From: Propionispora sp. 2/2-37
GTDB lineage: Bacteria > Bacillota > Negativicutes > Propionisporales > Propionisporaceae
Length of the DNA: 64,000 nucleotides
Direction of reading: 5' to 3'
Assembly: GCF_001298735.1 (NCBI RefSeq)
Contig: NZ_CYSP01000012.1
Coordinates: 1-64,000, forward strand
In this document: positions 16,292 through 25,678 of the stretch, in pieces
Position numbering within the stretch: the first letter of the stretch is position 1
Layout: each line of letters opens with the position of its first letter
Notes under the pieces: generated by a model
Databases searched by the model: none
Told to the model about the DNA's origin: nothing
The model's input: only the letters and a program-made list of their open reading frames with translations
Program-made: the position numbers and the translations under genes

Positions 16292-18043
16292 TTAAACTTG
16301 AAATTGACCAACTGCACTCCGCAAATCCATCGCTAGTTTTGCCAATGCTTGGCTGGATGCAGCAATTTCCTGCATAGATGCAGATTGTTCTTCCGTGGCC
16401 GCTGAAACGGATTGAGTTTCCCCGGAAACCTTTTTACTTGTTCCATCAATCCGCTTTATAGATTCAACAATCTGCTGGCTTCCAACAGCCATTTGCTCTA
16501 TTGCTGCTGAAATATCTTTAACTTGTTCTGAAACTTGGGAAACTAAACCAGCAATTTCTTCAAAAGCCCGGCCTGACGTATTGACTAATTCGGCCCCTAA
16601 CTTTACTTCTTTGGTTCCTTCGTTCATCGCGAAAACAGCATTATTCGTTTCTTCCTGAATTTCCCCAATCAAACCGGCAATTTGTTTCGCTGCTTCTTGC
16701 GATTGTTCGGCAAGTTTACGCACTTCTTCCGCTACTACAGCAAATCCTCTTCCCTGGTCTCCGGCCCTGGCCGCTTCAATAGCGGCATTTAGCGCAAGCA
16801 GGTTTGTCTGTCCAGCAATGCTGGAAATCGTCTCAACGATTTGACCAATTTCTTTCGAACGTTCCCCCAGCTTGGAAACCACTTTAGCAGAATTGATTAC
16901 CGTATTTTCCACTTGTCCCATCTGGTCAACCGCTTTTGTTGCCGATTGATTTCCCTCGACCGCTTTCGTAGATGCCAGTGAGGAACGACCAGCAACTTCA
17001 TTTGAGTTGGCAGCAATTTGTTCAATGCTGGCTGACATTTGCTGTATAACGGCAGATGTGTCATTCACGGCAGACACTTGTTCTTCCATTCCATGAGCCA
17101 CTTCCGTTATTGATCCTGCTACCACATTGGCAGCCTGTGCCGACTGATCTGCACTGGCAGTTAGTTCCTCGGAAGACGCCGCAACTTGCTCGGTCGACTC
17201 TGTCACTTTCTCCATCAAAACACGAATACTGTTCCTCATATCCGCTAATGCATCGGCCAATTGTCCAACCTCATCTTTTCGAACAACGCTCCGCGGTTTA
17301 TCGCGAAAATCACCGGATGCAAGCTCTTTACAAATTGTTACCATGGTTTGTAACGGTCTAGCGATAATTCTGGTTACATACCAACCGCTTAGCAATAAAA
17401 CGAGTAAAGCAACAAATGTAATTCCGATTGAAACTTGCGTTGCTTTCGCGATAGCTGCCTTATTATCCGTATTCATTTTTTCCGAAAGTTCCGTGTAATA
17501 ACTGCTTAACTCTCCTAATTGCTTTATGTACGCATCGGCAAGCACATCAACCTCTTTGACATAAAGAGTATAGGCCTCTGCGTTTTTATTCTGCATAGCT
17601 AATTCTATAACTTGCGTACGAGAATCCAAATATTTTTTTCTTGATTCTTTTACTTTATCAAATAGTTCTTTCCCTTTTGAATCCATATGAGATTTCTCAA
17701 ACTCTTCAAAGTTAGCACTTATTCTCTTTCCTGATTCATCCATCACTTTTTTCAGTTCGAGGTTCTTCTTATCATCTGTTGTAAGCATTATTTCCAATAC
17801 AGCCCCGTTAGATCTAGCTATTAACATCCTATTCTCATTTAAATTTTTCACGGGAATAAGACGCTCCCTGTACATAACATCCATAGTAGTCCCCGACTGT
17901 TCTAAATAATGATAGCCAGTGTAACCAACCAAGCCTAAAGCCAAAAATGCAATGATTATTAAAATACTAAGCTTGCCAACGATTTTCAAATTATCAATAA
18001 ACCCCATCTTTGCCGTCAAATTCATTTTCATCTTTTTTCCCAT
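16292..18043 (-). CDS. Methyl-accepting chemotaxis protein, 4HB type
   Basis: 583 residues from ATG 18043; the frame opens at ATG 18139 but the extra 32 residues have no ribosome site and look non-coding, and ATG 18031 is another option. Layout: membrane segment ([20 protein letters not shown]), four-helix-bundle periplasmic sensor of ~150 residues, second membrane segment ([16 protein letters not shown]), HAMP, then the MCP signalling domain with [20 protein letters not shown]. Ligand unknown. No riboswitch is seen upstream, unlike the chemoreceptor at 5614. Confidence 0.92.
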   Translation of the reverse strand: MGKKMKMNLTAKMGFIDNLKIVGKLSILIIIAFLALGLVGYTGYHYLEQSGTTMDVMYRERLIPVKNLNENRMLIARSNGAVLEIMLTTDDKKNLELKKVMDESGKRISANFEEFEKSHMDSKGKELFDKVKESRKKYLDSRTQVIELAMQNKNAEAYTLYVKEVDVLADAYIKQLGELSSYYTELSEKMNTDNKAAIAKATQVSIGITFVALLVLLLSGWYVTRIIARPLQTMVTICKELASGDFRDKPRSVVRKDEVGQLADALADMRNSIRVLMEKVTESTEQVAASSEELTASADQSAQAANVVAGSITEVAHGMEEQVSAVNDTSAVIQQMSASIEQIAANSNEVAGRSSLASTKAVEGNQSATKAVDQMGQVENTVINSAKVVSKLGERSKEIGQIVETISSIAGQTNLLALNAAIEAARAGDQGRGFAVVAEEVRKLAEQSQEAAKQIAGLIGEIQEETNNAVFAMNEGTKEVKLGAELVNTSGRAFEEIAGLVSQVSEQVKDISAAIEQMAVGSQQIVESIKRIDGTSKKVSGETQSVSAATEEQSASMQEIAASSQALAKLAMDLRSAVGQFQV

Positions 18044-18534
18044 CCTCTGTTTCAATTCGAAATAAGCTATACGGAGACCAAATGGATTTTTTTGTTCGGC
18101 AGCCTTTAGAAGTCTTCCCTCTACGCTACAACCTTGCATATTACCGCTTGGGAAAAAACTAATGTTGGCAACTATTCAGTTCAGTTCCCCCCCTCTACGT
18201 AAACACATCACAATATTTCGACACATTTCTACAATTTTCACTATTCGTCAACATTTGGCAATATCCTTTGTTTATAAATAAATTAAATCGTTCACAATCA
18301 TTTGTCAGATTTACTAAAAAAGATAGCTAAAACCGGAACAATTAGAAAGCGTGGACTCCCTGGAAGCCTGACTCGGACTTAGGTTGCGCCTTGCTAGTAT
18401 AGTTCAAATAGATAATCATAAAAAAACAAAAGCGCCATTTGCTTCAATAACAAACGGCATATTCTATTCCCTCAAAATCGGGATTTGCGATGACATGCTC
18501 ATAAAAATTAAACCCCCTGTTTTTGCAGGGATTC
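18044..18534. other. Upstream region between chemoreceptor and riboswitch
   Basis: No gene is supported. Two hairpins with T-runs on the minus strand (GCCATTTG/CAAACGGC at 18434-18458 and CCCTG/CAGGG near 18513-18530) could stop antisense transcription, but no minus-strand gene precedes them. Confidence 0.4.
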
Positions 18535-18562
18535 TTGACAACTCAAAGTAATTGTGTATAAT
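18535..18562 (+). promoter_or_regulatory. Sigma-A promoter of the guanidine riboswitch operon
   Basis: Consensus -35 TTGACA (18535-18540), 16-base spacer, consensus -10 TATAAT (18557-18562). Transcription would start about 20 bases before the aptamer. Confidence 0.85.
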
Positions 18563-18584
18563 GTTGTTCAATGTAATAAATAGT

Positions 18585-18672
18585 TTTCTAGGGTTCCGCG
18601 GTTCGCTGGTCTGGTCCGAGAGAAAACGACAGTCTAAGGACTGTAGCACGGAGGGATAAAAGCCCGGGAGAA
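18585..18672 (+). promoter_or_regulatory. Guanidine-I riboswitch (ykkC class)
   Basis: The class signature is present in order: CTAGGGTTCCGC (18589-18600), GGTCTGGTCCGAGAG, then GCACGGAGGGATAAAAGC and CCGGGAGA. The ligand is guanidinium. It precedes two SMR-type guanidinium exporter genes, the textbook arrangement. Confidence 0.96.
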
Positions 18673-18712
18673 TAGCTGCAATATGGCAGCTTATTTTCCC
18701 GGGCTTTATTTC
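18661..18712 (+). terminator. Riboswitch-controlled terminator
   Basis: AGCCCGGGA (18661-18669) pairs with TCCCGGGCT (18697-18705), with an inner AGCTGC/GCAGCT stem, then TTATTTCTTG. The 5' arm overlaps the last conserved block of the aptamer, so guanidinium binding would keep it from forming and allow read-through. Confidence 0.9.
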
Positions 18713-18754
18713 TTGTCTGTATTTTATTAATACTAAAGAAGGAGGTAGGCTATC

Positions 18755-19090
18755 ATGAACAAAATTTGGATATCGGTTGTTATTGCCGCTTTTTTTGAAG
18801 TGGGCTGGGTAATCGGGCTGAAGCATGCGGATAGTGTCTTGGAATGGGGAGGGACATTAATCGCCATAATCATCAGCTTTTACCTAATGATTATGGCTGG
18901 GCGTGATCTTGCCGTTGGGACGGTATATGCTGTTTTCGTTGGACTTGGAACAGCGGGAACCGTACTGGCAGAGATTATATTGTTCGATGCACCTGTCATA
19001 TCTGCTAAGCTCGCCTTGATTGTACTACTGTTGAGCGGCGTTATCAGTCTTAAGATGCTAAGCAAGCAGAAAGAGAAGGAGGTGCTATAA
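18755..19090 (+). CDS. gdnC: Guanidinium exporter subunit, SMR family (YkkC/GdnC-like)
   Basis: 111 residues with four membrane helices. Glu16 in '[16 protein letters not shown]' is the conserved membrane-embedded glutamate that binds substrate and protons. The start follows AGGAGG. Together with the next gene it should form a hetero-oligomeric guanidinium/H+ antiporter in the cytoplasmic membrane. Expression is set by the guanidine-I riboswitch directly upstream. Confidence 0.93.
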   Translation: MNKIWISVVIAAFFEVGWVIGLKHADSVLEWGGTLIAIIISFYLMIMAGRDLAVGTVYAVFVGLGTAGTVLAEIILFDAPVISAKLALIVLLLSGVISLKMLSKQKEKEVL

Positions 19091-19091
19091 T

Positions 19092-19406
19092 ATGGATTGG
19101 CTATTCCTAATAATGGCAGGCATCTTTGAGATGATGGGTGTTGCAATGATTAACAAATTTCATAGAGACCGCAACTGGAAAGCGTTTACCCTGCTGCTCA
19201 TCGGCTTTGGCCTAAGTTTTTTATTTCTAGCACTTGCTATGAAGACATTGCCTATGGGAACAGCCTATGCGGTGTGGACTGGAATTGGAGCTTCGGGAGG
19301 AGCAGTACTGGGGATGTTTGTATATGGTGAACCTAGAAATCTATCAAGAATTATTTCTATTGCCGTTGTGCTTGGCTCTGCTGTTGGTTTAAAGCTGATT
19401 GGATAA
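19092..19406 (+). CDS. gdnD: Guanidinium exporter subunit, SMR family (YkkD/GdnD-like)
   Basis: 104 residues, four membrane helices, with the conserved Glu13 in MAGIFEMMGVAMIN. It begins one base after the stop of the partner gene, so translation is coupled. The pair has the unequal-subunit pattern of YkkCD rather than the single dual-topology EmrE/SugE type. Confidence 0.93.
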   Translation: MDWLFLIMAGIFEMMGVAMINKFHRDRNWKAFTLLLIGFGLSFLFLALAMKTLPMGTAYAVWTGIGASGGAVLGMFVYGEPRNLSRIISIAVVLGSAVGLKLIG

Positions 19407-19428
19407 ACACCAACTATAAGAGATGTAA

Positions 19429-19815
19429 TTAGCCCCTATTTTTTATTAACCATGTTTCAATTTTATCTACTAACCGTTCAAAATTAGCTTGCAGCCGTTT
19501 TATATCTTCAGGCGTTGCATTGTCTAAGTGCAGACCCACGGATACTAAAACAGTAGTGTTTAATTTACTTGCCATACGCAGCGCCGCATCTCTGGTGATC
19601 ACATCTTCTTTATGGCCCGTCACGCAAAGTACAGACGCTGTCGCGGAAATTACCCCATTATTTTTTAAGCTCATTCTGGGCAAGGCCAGGGCTGCAGCTC
19701 CCACATGAGGTGCTTGACCACCGCCAATGGCTACTACTACGTCTTTTCCGCACAAAGTAACCGCAGCCGTAATTTCGTAAGGCTGGCTGCCAACAGTAAT
19801 CTTTGTAGAAAGCAT
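19429..19815 (-). CDS. LpdD/BsdD-like small subunit of a hydroxyarylate decarboxylase
   Basis: 128 residues. 'VVVAIGGGQAPHVGAAALAL' and the alpha/beta pattern match the LpdD family, proposed prenylated-flavin chaperone or small subunit of non-oxidative hydroxyarylic acid decarboxylases such as gallate decarboxylase. It begins one base after the UbiX-like gene ends. Last gene of the operon that also encodes the catalytic UbiD-like subunit and a transporter. Confidence 0.8.
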   Translation of the reverse strand: MLSTKITVGSQPYEITAAVTLCGKDVVVAIGGGQAPHVGAAALALPRMSLKNNGVISATASVLCVTGHKEDVITRDAALRMASKLNTTVLVSVGLHLDNATPEDIKRLQANFERLVDKIETWLIKNRG

Positions 19816-19816
19816 C

Positions 19817-20380
19817 TCATTCCGCTCCTTCCCACGCTATAAATTCTTTATACTCCACCCCAAACTGCATTAAAATTTTGCCAATAATATGCTGGATTTG
19901 TTTTTCCACTGAGTTGGAACCATTATAGAATGTTAACACCGGAGGAACTATGATGCAGCCATACTCAGCCGCCTTTTCGGTATTGCGCAGATGAATCCTG
20001 CTCATAGGCATTTCACGGGGCACAAGGACTACCTTGCGGCCTTCCTTAATACATACGTCTGCCGCCCGTAAAAGAAGATTAGTCGCAAAACCGGAAGCAA
20101 TACCGGATACAGTTTTCATGCTGCAGGGAATAATGATCATGCCATCGGTCTTGAAGGAGCCGCTGGAAATGTTGGCTGCCATATTTTTATTGTTATGAAC
20201 CACATCTGCCAAAAACGTCACTTCGCCCATAGTCAAATCCGTTTCGTATTCGAAGGTTTTTGCAGCACCTTCGGTAACCACTAAATGTATTTCCATATCG
20301 GGGATCTGTTTTAAGGCTTTCAACATATAGTATCCCATGATGACTCCGCTTGCGCCGGAGATACCTACGATTAAACGCAT
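19817..20380 (-). CDS. UbiX-like flavin prenyltransferase
   Basis: 187 residues, the usual length. 'IVGISGASGVIMGY' is the FMN-binding start of UbiX, and 'VPREMPMSRIHLRN' carries the conserved phosphate-binding arginines. It makes prenylated FMN, the cofactor of UbiD-type decarboxylases, from FMN and dimethylallyl phosphate. In LpdB/BsdB/VdcB operons it plays this role for the neighbouring catalytic subunit, encoded here at 21895. Confidence 0.94.
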   Translation of the reverse strand: MRLIVGISGASGVIMGYYMLKALKQIPDMEIHLVVTEGAAKTFEYETDLTMGEVTFLADVVHNNKNMAANISSGSFKTDGMIIIPCSMKTVSGIASGFATNLLLRAADVCIKEGRKVVLVPREMPMSRIHLRNTEKAAEYGCIIVPPVLTFYNGSNSVEKQIQHIIGKILMQFGVEYKEFIAWEGAE

Positions 20381-20424
20381 GACTTAGATCCTTTCCAATT
20401 TAATAAAACTTAAAGGCTCTCCTA

Positions 20425-21810
20425 TTACCACAGACCGATAGCTTTCCACCACGGTATTTCTACAATACAAGTGATAATAAACAGCACCAGCGTGAAAGGA
20501 AGACCGAATTTAATCGTTTCTTTTTCGGTATACATACCATTCTCCTCACCGGTCCCCACCAAAATCGCCAAGTTATGAAACGGTAAGATAAAGTGGGCGT
20601 TGATGGCGGTATAGGCAATCATAACAGGAATTATGCTCGTCAGCCCCATAGGCTTGGTAAAAGCCAGCATGGCCGGAATAACGATGCCCATGACGGCAAT
20701 TACGCTGCCGAAGCACAAATGAATCACAATGGAAACAACCGTGATAAACGCGGCTAGAACAAACATATTTTCCGGGACCGTGCCGGGCAGAAAGGTTTGA
20801 GCGATCCATGTGTTCATGCCGGTAGCGCCGCCGACACGACCAATAGCAACCGCTGCGGTCAAGAAAAGCAGGGTTTGTACAGGCACACCGCTCCAACTGC
20901 CAGGAGTAAGAATACCGCCGATTTTCGGCATTGCCATCATAACCGCAATGAAAAGGGTAACCCAGCCAATGTCAATACCATGAATGGTATCAGTCATCCA
21001 AAGGATAATCGCCATAATCACCCAGAATGCAGTGCGTTTTTCTTGAGCGGTCATAGAACCGAGTTCAACCCGCTTCCGGGCAATTTCGTTTTTGTTAACT
21101 TCAACTTCCCGGCTAGGTTTGAACATGAACAGTATCATGAACATGGTGATGAAACTGGTTACAGTCATCGGCAAGCCCATAATTTTGAACCACTCCATCC
21201 AGCCTACCGTTTCAGGGGCGCAGCTTGCTGCAGCCAAGGGATTAATGGAGGCATCGCCGGTCAAAAAAATCATGGAAACCGGAATAGAAGCGGTAAATAC
21301 GGTGAAACCGATTTTAACCGCATCTTCACGCGGGATATTGGCACTTTTAACAACCACAGCCATAACGGACATAATCAGGAAGGCCCGCGGCCAGGGATGC
21401 GGTATGAGCAAAGACAAAATGAACGTCAGAACAAAAATAGAAATAATAATACTTTTAAAATTAGTAACATATTGGGAAATATACCAATAAGCAATTCTTT
21501 CTCCCAGACCGGATTCCTTAACTGCGGTCGCAATTAAATAAGCACCGATGATGAGGTACATCATGGAAGTGGTCCAGGTAGAGAAAATCAAAGTAGGTTG
21601 GGCCACTTTAAACACAGCTAACAATAGTAAATAGAGACCGGATGTATAACCGGGCTGGGCAATACCAAAAGCCCAAAAGATTACAGTCATTAAAGAAAAG
21701 ACCAGGCACAAATGACCTTCATAACTCAATCCGGGAATATTGATAAAATAGAGAACAAGCCCGATAATAATACCCAGGATAAAGCCGATAATTCCCTTAT
21801 TCTTTCCCAT
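20425..21810 (-). CDS. SLC13/DASS-type membrane transporter
   Basis: About 461 residues from ATG 21810, chosen for the AAGGAGG site eight bases upstream; the open frame extends 16 residues further without support. It has some 12-13 hydrophobic segments and the divalent-anion:sodium symporter layout, with repeated 'FGIAQPGYTSGLYL' and 'YTAINAHFILPFHNLAILVG' regions. Position between UbiD-like and UbiX-like genes suggests uptake of the aromatic acid decarboxylated by this operon. The substrate is inference. Confidence 0.82.
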   Translation of the reverse strand: MGKNKGIIGFILGIIIGLVLYFINIPGLSYEGHLCLVFSLMTVIFWAFGIAQPGYTSGLYLLLLAVFKVAQPTLIFSTWTTSMMYLIIGAYLIATAVKESGLGERIAYWYISQYVTNFKSIIISIFVLTFILSLLIPHPWPRAFLIMSVMAVVVKSANIPREDAVKIGFTVFTASIPVSMIFLTGDASINPLAAASCAPETVGWMEWFKIMGLPMTVTSFITMFMILFMFKPSREVEVNKNEIARKRVELGSMTAQEKRTAFWVIMAIILWMTDTIHGIDIGWVTLFIAVMMAMPKIGGILTPGSWSGVPVQTLLFLTAAVAIGRVGGATGMNTWIAQTFLPGTVPENMFVLAAFITVVSIVIHLCFGSVIAVMGIVIPAMLAFTKPMGLTSIIPVMIAYTAINAHFILPFHNLAILVGTGEENGMYTEKETIKFGLPFTLVLFIITCIVEIPWWKAIGLW

Positions 21811-21894
21811 TAATTTTCCTCCTTGCCGAAACGTGATGTGATATCCCTTAGCAAACAACTACAACCTTGCTAAGGGATATCACCTTTTTCATGA

Positions 21895-23373
21895 TTATGC
21901 TTCAAAATCAGGCAACCACTTTTTAGGGTCCACTTCCATAAATTTAGCCCGTTCAAAGCGGTGTTTCTCCTTGAACGGAACCGTTGCGTCATAAATGGTC
22001 TTGCAGGCAATACCATGGTCACGAATAGTCCAACTGCAAGTTGCATCATTGGAGGGATCGAGCGGATGGCAGCGGACGCCAGGAATCGTGATGATATCCA
22101 CATCCCCTTGCAGGCGGGTTGTCATAGCCCACATAACGTCATTCATATCAAAAAGATCAACATCCTCGTCAACAAGGATTACCTGTTTCAATTCAGGAAA
22201 AGCAGAGAACGCCAGAAGCGCGGCCTGACGCTGACGCCCTTCATCCGAAGGAACTCCTTTTTTAAATTGGAGAACGGCAAGAAATTTACCGCCGCCCGGA
22301 GGCGCAGCGTATACATTTTGTAAACGTCCCGGCATAGCGCGTTCCACCATGTCGATGATGGAAGCTTCGGTAGGTATACCGGCCATGTTAACATGTTCTT
22401 CAGAAGGACCGATACAGGTTTGCATGATCGGATTTTTGCGGGTGGTGATAGCTTTAACCTTAATGACCGGCACTTCCGGATTGGCAGGACCAGTATATCC
22501 GGGAAACTCAGGCATAGCCTTGCCAGTATTGGAGTTAATATCTTCACGGATGCGTTTGCCAACCAAAAGCTCACCTTCAATCACATATTCAGCATTCGCA
22601 ATGCAGTTTTCCCTGATCGTCAGGCAAGGCGCAAGCTCTACGGCTTTGCCGCGGATAGCACCGGCAATGGACAACTCATTGAAGCCGAGCGGTGTTGTCG
22701 GAGGCTCAAAGCAAGAGGCAATTTCAATAGCGGGATCGACACCGATACTAATAGAAATCGGTAAGGGCTTGCTCAGCGCTTCTGCTTTTTCACGGAAAGC
22801 ACCTAAGTGGCGGGCACCGGGAGTAAAGAACATGGAAATTTCGTCTTTGGACTGGAGGCACAGGCGATGAATCGTGACATCCGATTCGCCAGTTTCTACA
22901 TCCGAAGCGTAGCACATGCCAAAGGTTACATACGGGCCGGCATCTTCCGGCGTATTGGTCGGGGCCGGGAGTATTTTACGAATATCGAAATCAGGATCAG
23001 TCGCCTTATAAACTACCTCCTGGCATTTAGCTTTTTCGGAGCCTACAACAACCGGCTGGATCGCGTTTTTTACAGCGTCACGCAATAAAAAACCTAATCT
23101 TTCAGGCTTGGTGTTTAAAAGAGTTGCTACGCGTTTACGATCAGCAAGCACGCCGATAACCACTCTTGCACCGGGATGTCCTTTGACCTTGTTAAACATC
23201 ATAACAGGCCCAAGCTTCGTCGGACGAGCCACGGTTCCGCCTGAACCAACATAGCGATAAACGCCTGCCAATTCAGCGGACGGATCAACTTCTACATCGG
23301 TAGAAACCAACTGACCCGGCAGGGATTTTAATAATTCCAGCGCAGACCTTAAATCAGAAACTTCATGTGACAT
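21895..23373 (-). CDS. UbiD-like hydroxyarylic acid decarboxylase, catalytic subunit
   Basis: 492 residues from ATG 23373, which follows AGGAGG; a start at 23391 would add six residues. UbiD-family features are clear: the prenyl-FMN/metal region 'TIHRLCLQSKDEISMFFTPG', the 'EYVIEGELLVGKR' strand with its glutamates, and MPEFPGYTGPANP, the form seen in LpdC/AroY-type hydroxybenzoate decarboxylases in place of EGPFGEFTGY. It removes CO2 from a hydroxylated benzoic acid. Likely substrates are gallate, protocatechuate, 4-hydroxybenzoate or vanillate; which one is unknown. Confidence 0.92.
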   Translation of the reverse strand: MSHEVSDLRSALELLKSLPGQLVSTDVEVDPSAELAGVYRYVGSGGTVARPTKLGPVMMFNKVKGHPGARVVIGVLADRKRVATLLNTKPERLGFLLRDAVKNAIQPVVVGSEKAKCQEVVYKATDPDFDIRKILPAPTNTPEDAGPYVTFGMCYASDVETGESDVTIHRLCLQSKDEISMFFTPGARHLGAFREKAEALSKPLPISISIGVDPAIEIASCFEPPTTPLGFNELSIAGAIRGKAVELAPCLTIRENCIANAEYVIEGELLVGKRIREDINSNTGKAMPEFPGYTGPANPEVPVIKVKAITTRKNPIMQTCIGPSEEHVNMAGIPTEASIIDMVERAMPGRLQNVYAAPPGGGKFLAVLQFKKGVPSDEGRQRQAALLAFSAFPELKQVILVDEDVDLFDMNDVMWAMTTRLQGDVDIITIPGVRCHPLDPSNDATCSWTIRDHGIACKTIYDATVPFKEKHRFERAKFMEVDPKKWLPDFEA

Positions 23374-23498
23374 GAAAAAACCTCCTGACAATTTAGAATG
23401 CTTTCATGCAAATTACTCAAACGCAATTTACGAATTAAATAGTAATCTGTAAAGCAAGCATACAGTCAAGAGGTTCTTTATGCTTTTTTAAAATTTTC

Positions 23499-24323
23499 TC
23501 ATAATTTTACCGGAGCCTGCAACATGCAGAAATCAAAGGAATGCTGATCCTTATAAAAGGTAGTATCCAATAAGCAGACGTCAATGATATCGCCCATAAG
23601 CTCATATCCGTTCTTTTGTATCCAGTCCATAAGCTTTTTTATATGAGTCATATCGTAAGGCATACCGTACTTATACATGCAAGCATAGTGTGAGGCTGGA
23701 ATTTCCACAGTATTTGAATGTTCTGTACTCCACGGTGATAAAAAAATGCAGCTCCCGGCACCTTGTAACGGTTCTCCAGATAGGATGGACTCCATTTTTA
23801 TGATAGAACCAAAGCCGCTGGAAGGTACCAATTCTTTTTTAAATATTTCTCGCCATAAACTCATCAGAGTTAGATGCAGGTTTTCTTTATTAATAGGCTG
23901 GATATACTCTTTAAAAATCGCCTGTCTTACCACAATAGGACGGATAAACGGCTCTTGCATTGCCATAGTATCAGCATCTACTGCCTCTTCATAAATATTA
24001 ATTCTTTGGTTAATAGCCTCCCTGATCTTATTCAACCTGGCAATTTCGTGAAGAACGCTTTCTTTATGTTTTTCCAGAAGGGTCATTTCTTTTTTCGGGC
24101 AGCGTCCATGAAAATGCGCCACAATCTCTTTTAGACCCACACCTAAAGACTTTAAAAAGCAAATTTCGCGTAAATAGGGAATTTGATAGTTACTATAATA
24201 GCGATAACCTTTTTCATCCACCCGGATCGGCTTGAACAAATCGATTTCATCATAGTAGATTAAGGTTTGTCTGGTCAACCCGTGCAATTTAGCCATTTCA
24301 CTGATAGAAATTAGAGATTTCAC
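23499..24323 (-). CDS. MerR-family regulator with GyrI-like effector domain
   Basis: About 275 residues from GTG 24323 behind GGGGGGA; the frame opens at 24404 but those 27 residues lack support. The N-terminal winged helix reads ISISEMAKLHGLTRQTLIYY, then a dimerisation coiled helix, then an effector-binding domain (about 155-275). It lies just upstream of the UbiD-like operon in the same direction with 125 bases between, so it probably activates it in response to an aromatic acid. Confidence 0.87.
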   Translation of the reverse strand: MKSLISISEMAKLHGLTRQTLIYYDEIDLFKPIRVDEKGYRYYSNYQIPYLREICFLKSLGVGLKEIVAHFHGRCPKKEMTLLEKHKESVLHEIARLNKIREAINQRINIYEEAVDADTMAMQEPFIRPIVVRQAIFKEYIQPINKENLHLTLMSLWREIFKKELVPSSGFGSIIKMESILSGEPLQGAGSCIFLSPWSTEHSNTVEIPASHYACMYKYGMPYDMTHIKKLMDWIQKNGYELMGDIIDVCLLDTTFYKDQHSFDFCMLQAPVKL

Positions 24324-24741
24324 TTTTCCATCCCCCCTATTACCAACCGTATGCCGTGTATTGTTACTATATATTTTACTATACAACAAGGTATATAGTT
24401 GCAATACACCCGGGCAATATTCCTTTTAACCCCTTAATGAGGAAGACAGATAGTATCCGGTCGAGACTAGTATTGTCCGTTGTGACACGCCTGCTCTATT
24501 CCGATTATGCGGTCGGCAAACCCGCATTTATTCTAACAAAGGGGGCTTTTTCTTTCTACTCATAGCTTTTAAGTTTTCCGGAACAAACGCCTAGCGCGTG
24601 GTTTTCATATGACAAAAAAGTGTCACGGGGACGAATCATAGCACCGTCTCCATGACACCTAAAACCAGTACAGTAAACCTAAGAGAGCCAACACCGCAAA
24701 TCAAGCAGGGTATGATATCGGCCAGTCGGCATAAAAGCCGT
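24324..24741. other. Intergenic region between MerR gene and ABC export operon
   Basis: The left part should hold the MerR promoter, with an AT-rich partial dyad (ACTATATAC/TTGTATAGT) at about 24375-24396. The right part holds the export operon's terminator. No gene seen. Confidence 0.45.
24614..24658 (-). terminator. Terminator of the ABC export operon, REP-like arms
   Basis: GTGTCACGGGGACG (24620-24633) pairs with CGTCTCCATGACAC (24645-24658). On the minus strand it is followed by six T residues. The 'GGGGACG' arms resemble degenerate repeats elsewhere in the window, suggesting a repeat recruited as a terminator. Confidence 0.8.
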
Positions 24742-25659
24742 TTATAAGCCGGAAGGCGTAATGGCAAGCTGCGCCGTCATATTCCAGCGTATCCGTTCAT
24801 CCCAGCTCTCCGGTGCAATGGTAACAGTATACGTAATATCGCCGCGTTTTTTTTCACCGTATGGTCTGATGCTTTTAACCTTTCCCGGAATTTCCAGGTC
24901 GGGAATGCCATCAAATGTCAAGGCAACCTGATCACCTGTTTTTACTCTGGCGACAGTTAGCTCAGTCAGGTCATCACTGCGGATTTCCCAGGCACTTTCG
25001 TCGGCGACCCGTACCAGTACGGTACCGGCAGCAGCATGCTCCCCGACTTTGATATCAAGAAAAGCCACCTTGCCGCTTATGGCTGCTTTTATTTCGGTTT
25101 TATCAAGCAGCCCTTCGGCCTCGGCAAGCCGGGCTTCCTGAGTTTGCAGCTCGGCCTGAGCCTGAGCCAAGGCCGCCCGGTTTCTGTCCACTGCCGTGTT
25201 AGCTTGATCAACCTGCTGCCGCGATGTAGCCCCGGCCGCTTCCAAACGTTGCTGCCGCGTAAGTTCCCGCTCGGTATCGGCCAGATTGACCCGTGCCTGC
25301 TCCACTGCGGCGGCAGCGCGGCTGATATCGGCGCGGGTACTGCCAACCCGCGCCTGATAATCTTGCCGGACCAGCCGGATGATTGGCTGTCCGGCTTTTA
25401 CAATATCCCCCTCCTGCACCAATACCTCACCAATAGTACCTTCAACAGGCATAACCATTTGCGCATACCGGACAGGAAAAACAATACCCTCTGCCAGCAC
25501 CCGGTTGTCGGCTTTTACCGGAGCGATCTCTTTTTTGTCCCCCTGCCGTCCGGCAGTCAACCACCAGCCGCCGGCACATATGACTATCAGAATAATCAAG
25601 GTCAATAACCAGTGCCGCTTAAACCAGCTCACTCCTGTTTTCAACCGTTTTATCTCCAT
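24742..25659 (-). CDS. HlyD/MacA-like membrane fusion protein
   Basis: About 305 residues from ATG 25659; ATG 25686 is an alternative that overlaps the previous stop. One N-terminal membrane segment (HWLLTLIILIVICAGGWWL) anchors it. A lipoyl-like half (PVEGTIGEVLVQEGDIVKAG), a coiled-coil hairpin of about 90 residues rich in Ala and Gln, the second lipoyl half and a beta-barrel follow. It would bridge the ABC permease to the periplasm. The coiled coil is short, so contact with an outer-membrane channel is not certain. Confidence 0.88.
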   Translation of the reverse strand: MEIKRLKTGVSWFKRHWLLTLIILIVICAGGWWLTAGRQGDKKEIAPVKADNRVLAEGIVFPVRYAQMVMPVEGTIGEVLVQEGDIVKAGQPIIRLVRQDYQARVGSTRADISRAAAAVEQARVNLADTERELTRQQRLEAAGATSRQQVDQANTAVDRNRAALAQAQAELQTQEARLAEAEGLLDKTEIKAAISGKVAFLDIKVGEHAAAGTVLVRVADESAWEIRSDDLTELTVARVKTGDQVALTFDGIPDLEIPGKVKSIRPYGEKKRGDITYTVTIAPESWDERIRWNMTAQLAITPSGL

Positions 25660-25678
25660 TACATCTACTCCGTTCCCC

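Noticed and set aside
18464..18826. 120-codon minus-strand frame
   Set aside because: It lies antisense over the guanidine riboswitch, whose conserved blocks explain the sequence.
20797..21537. 246-codon frame opposite the SLC13-type transporter gene
   Set aside because: Histidine- and asparagine-rich shadow of hydrophobic codons on the other strand.
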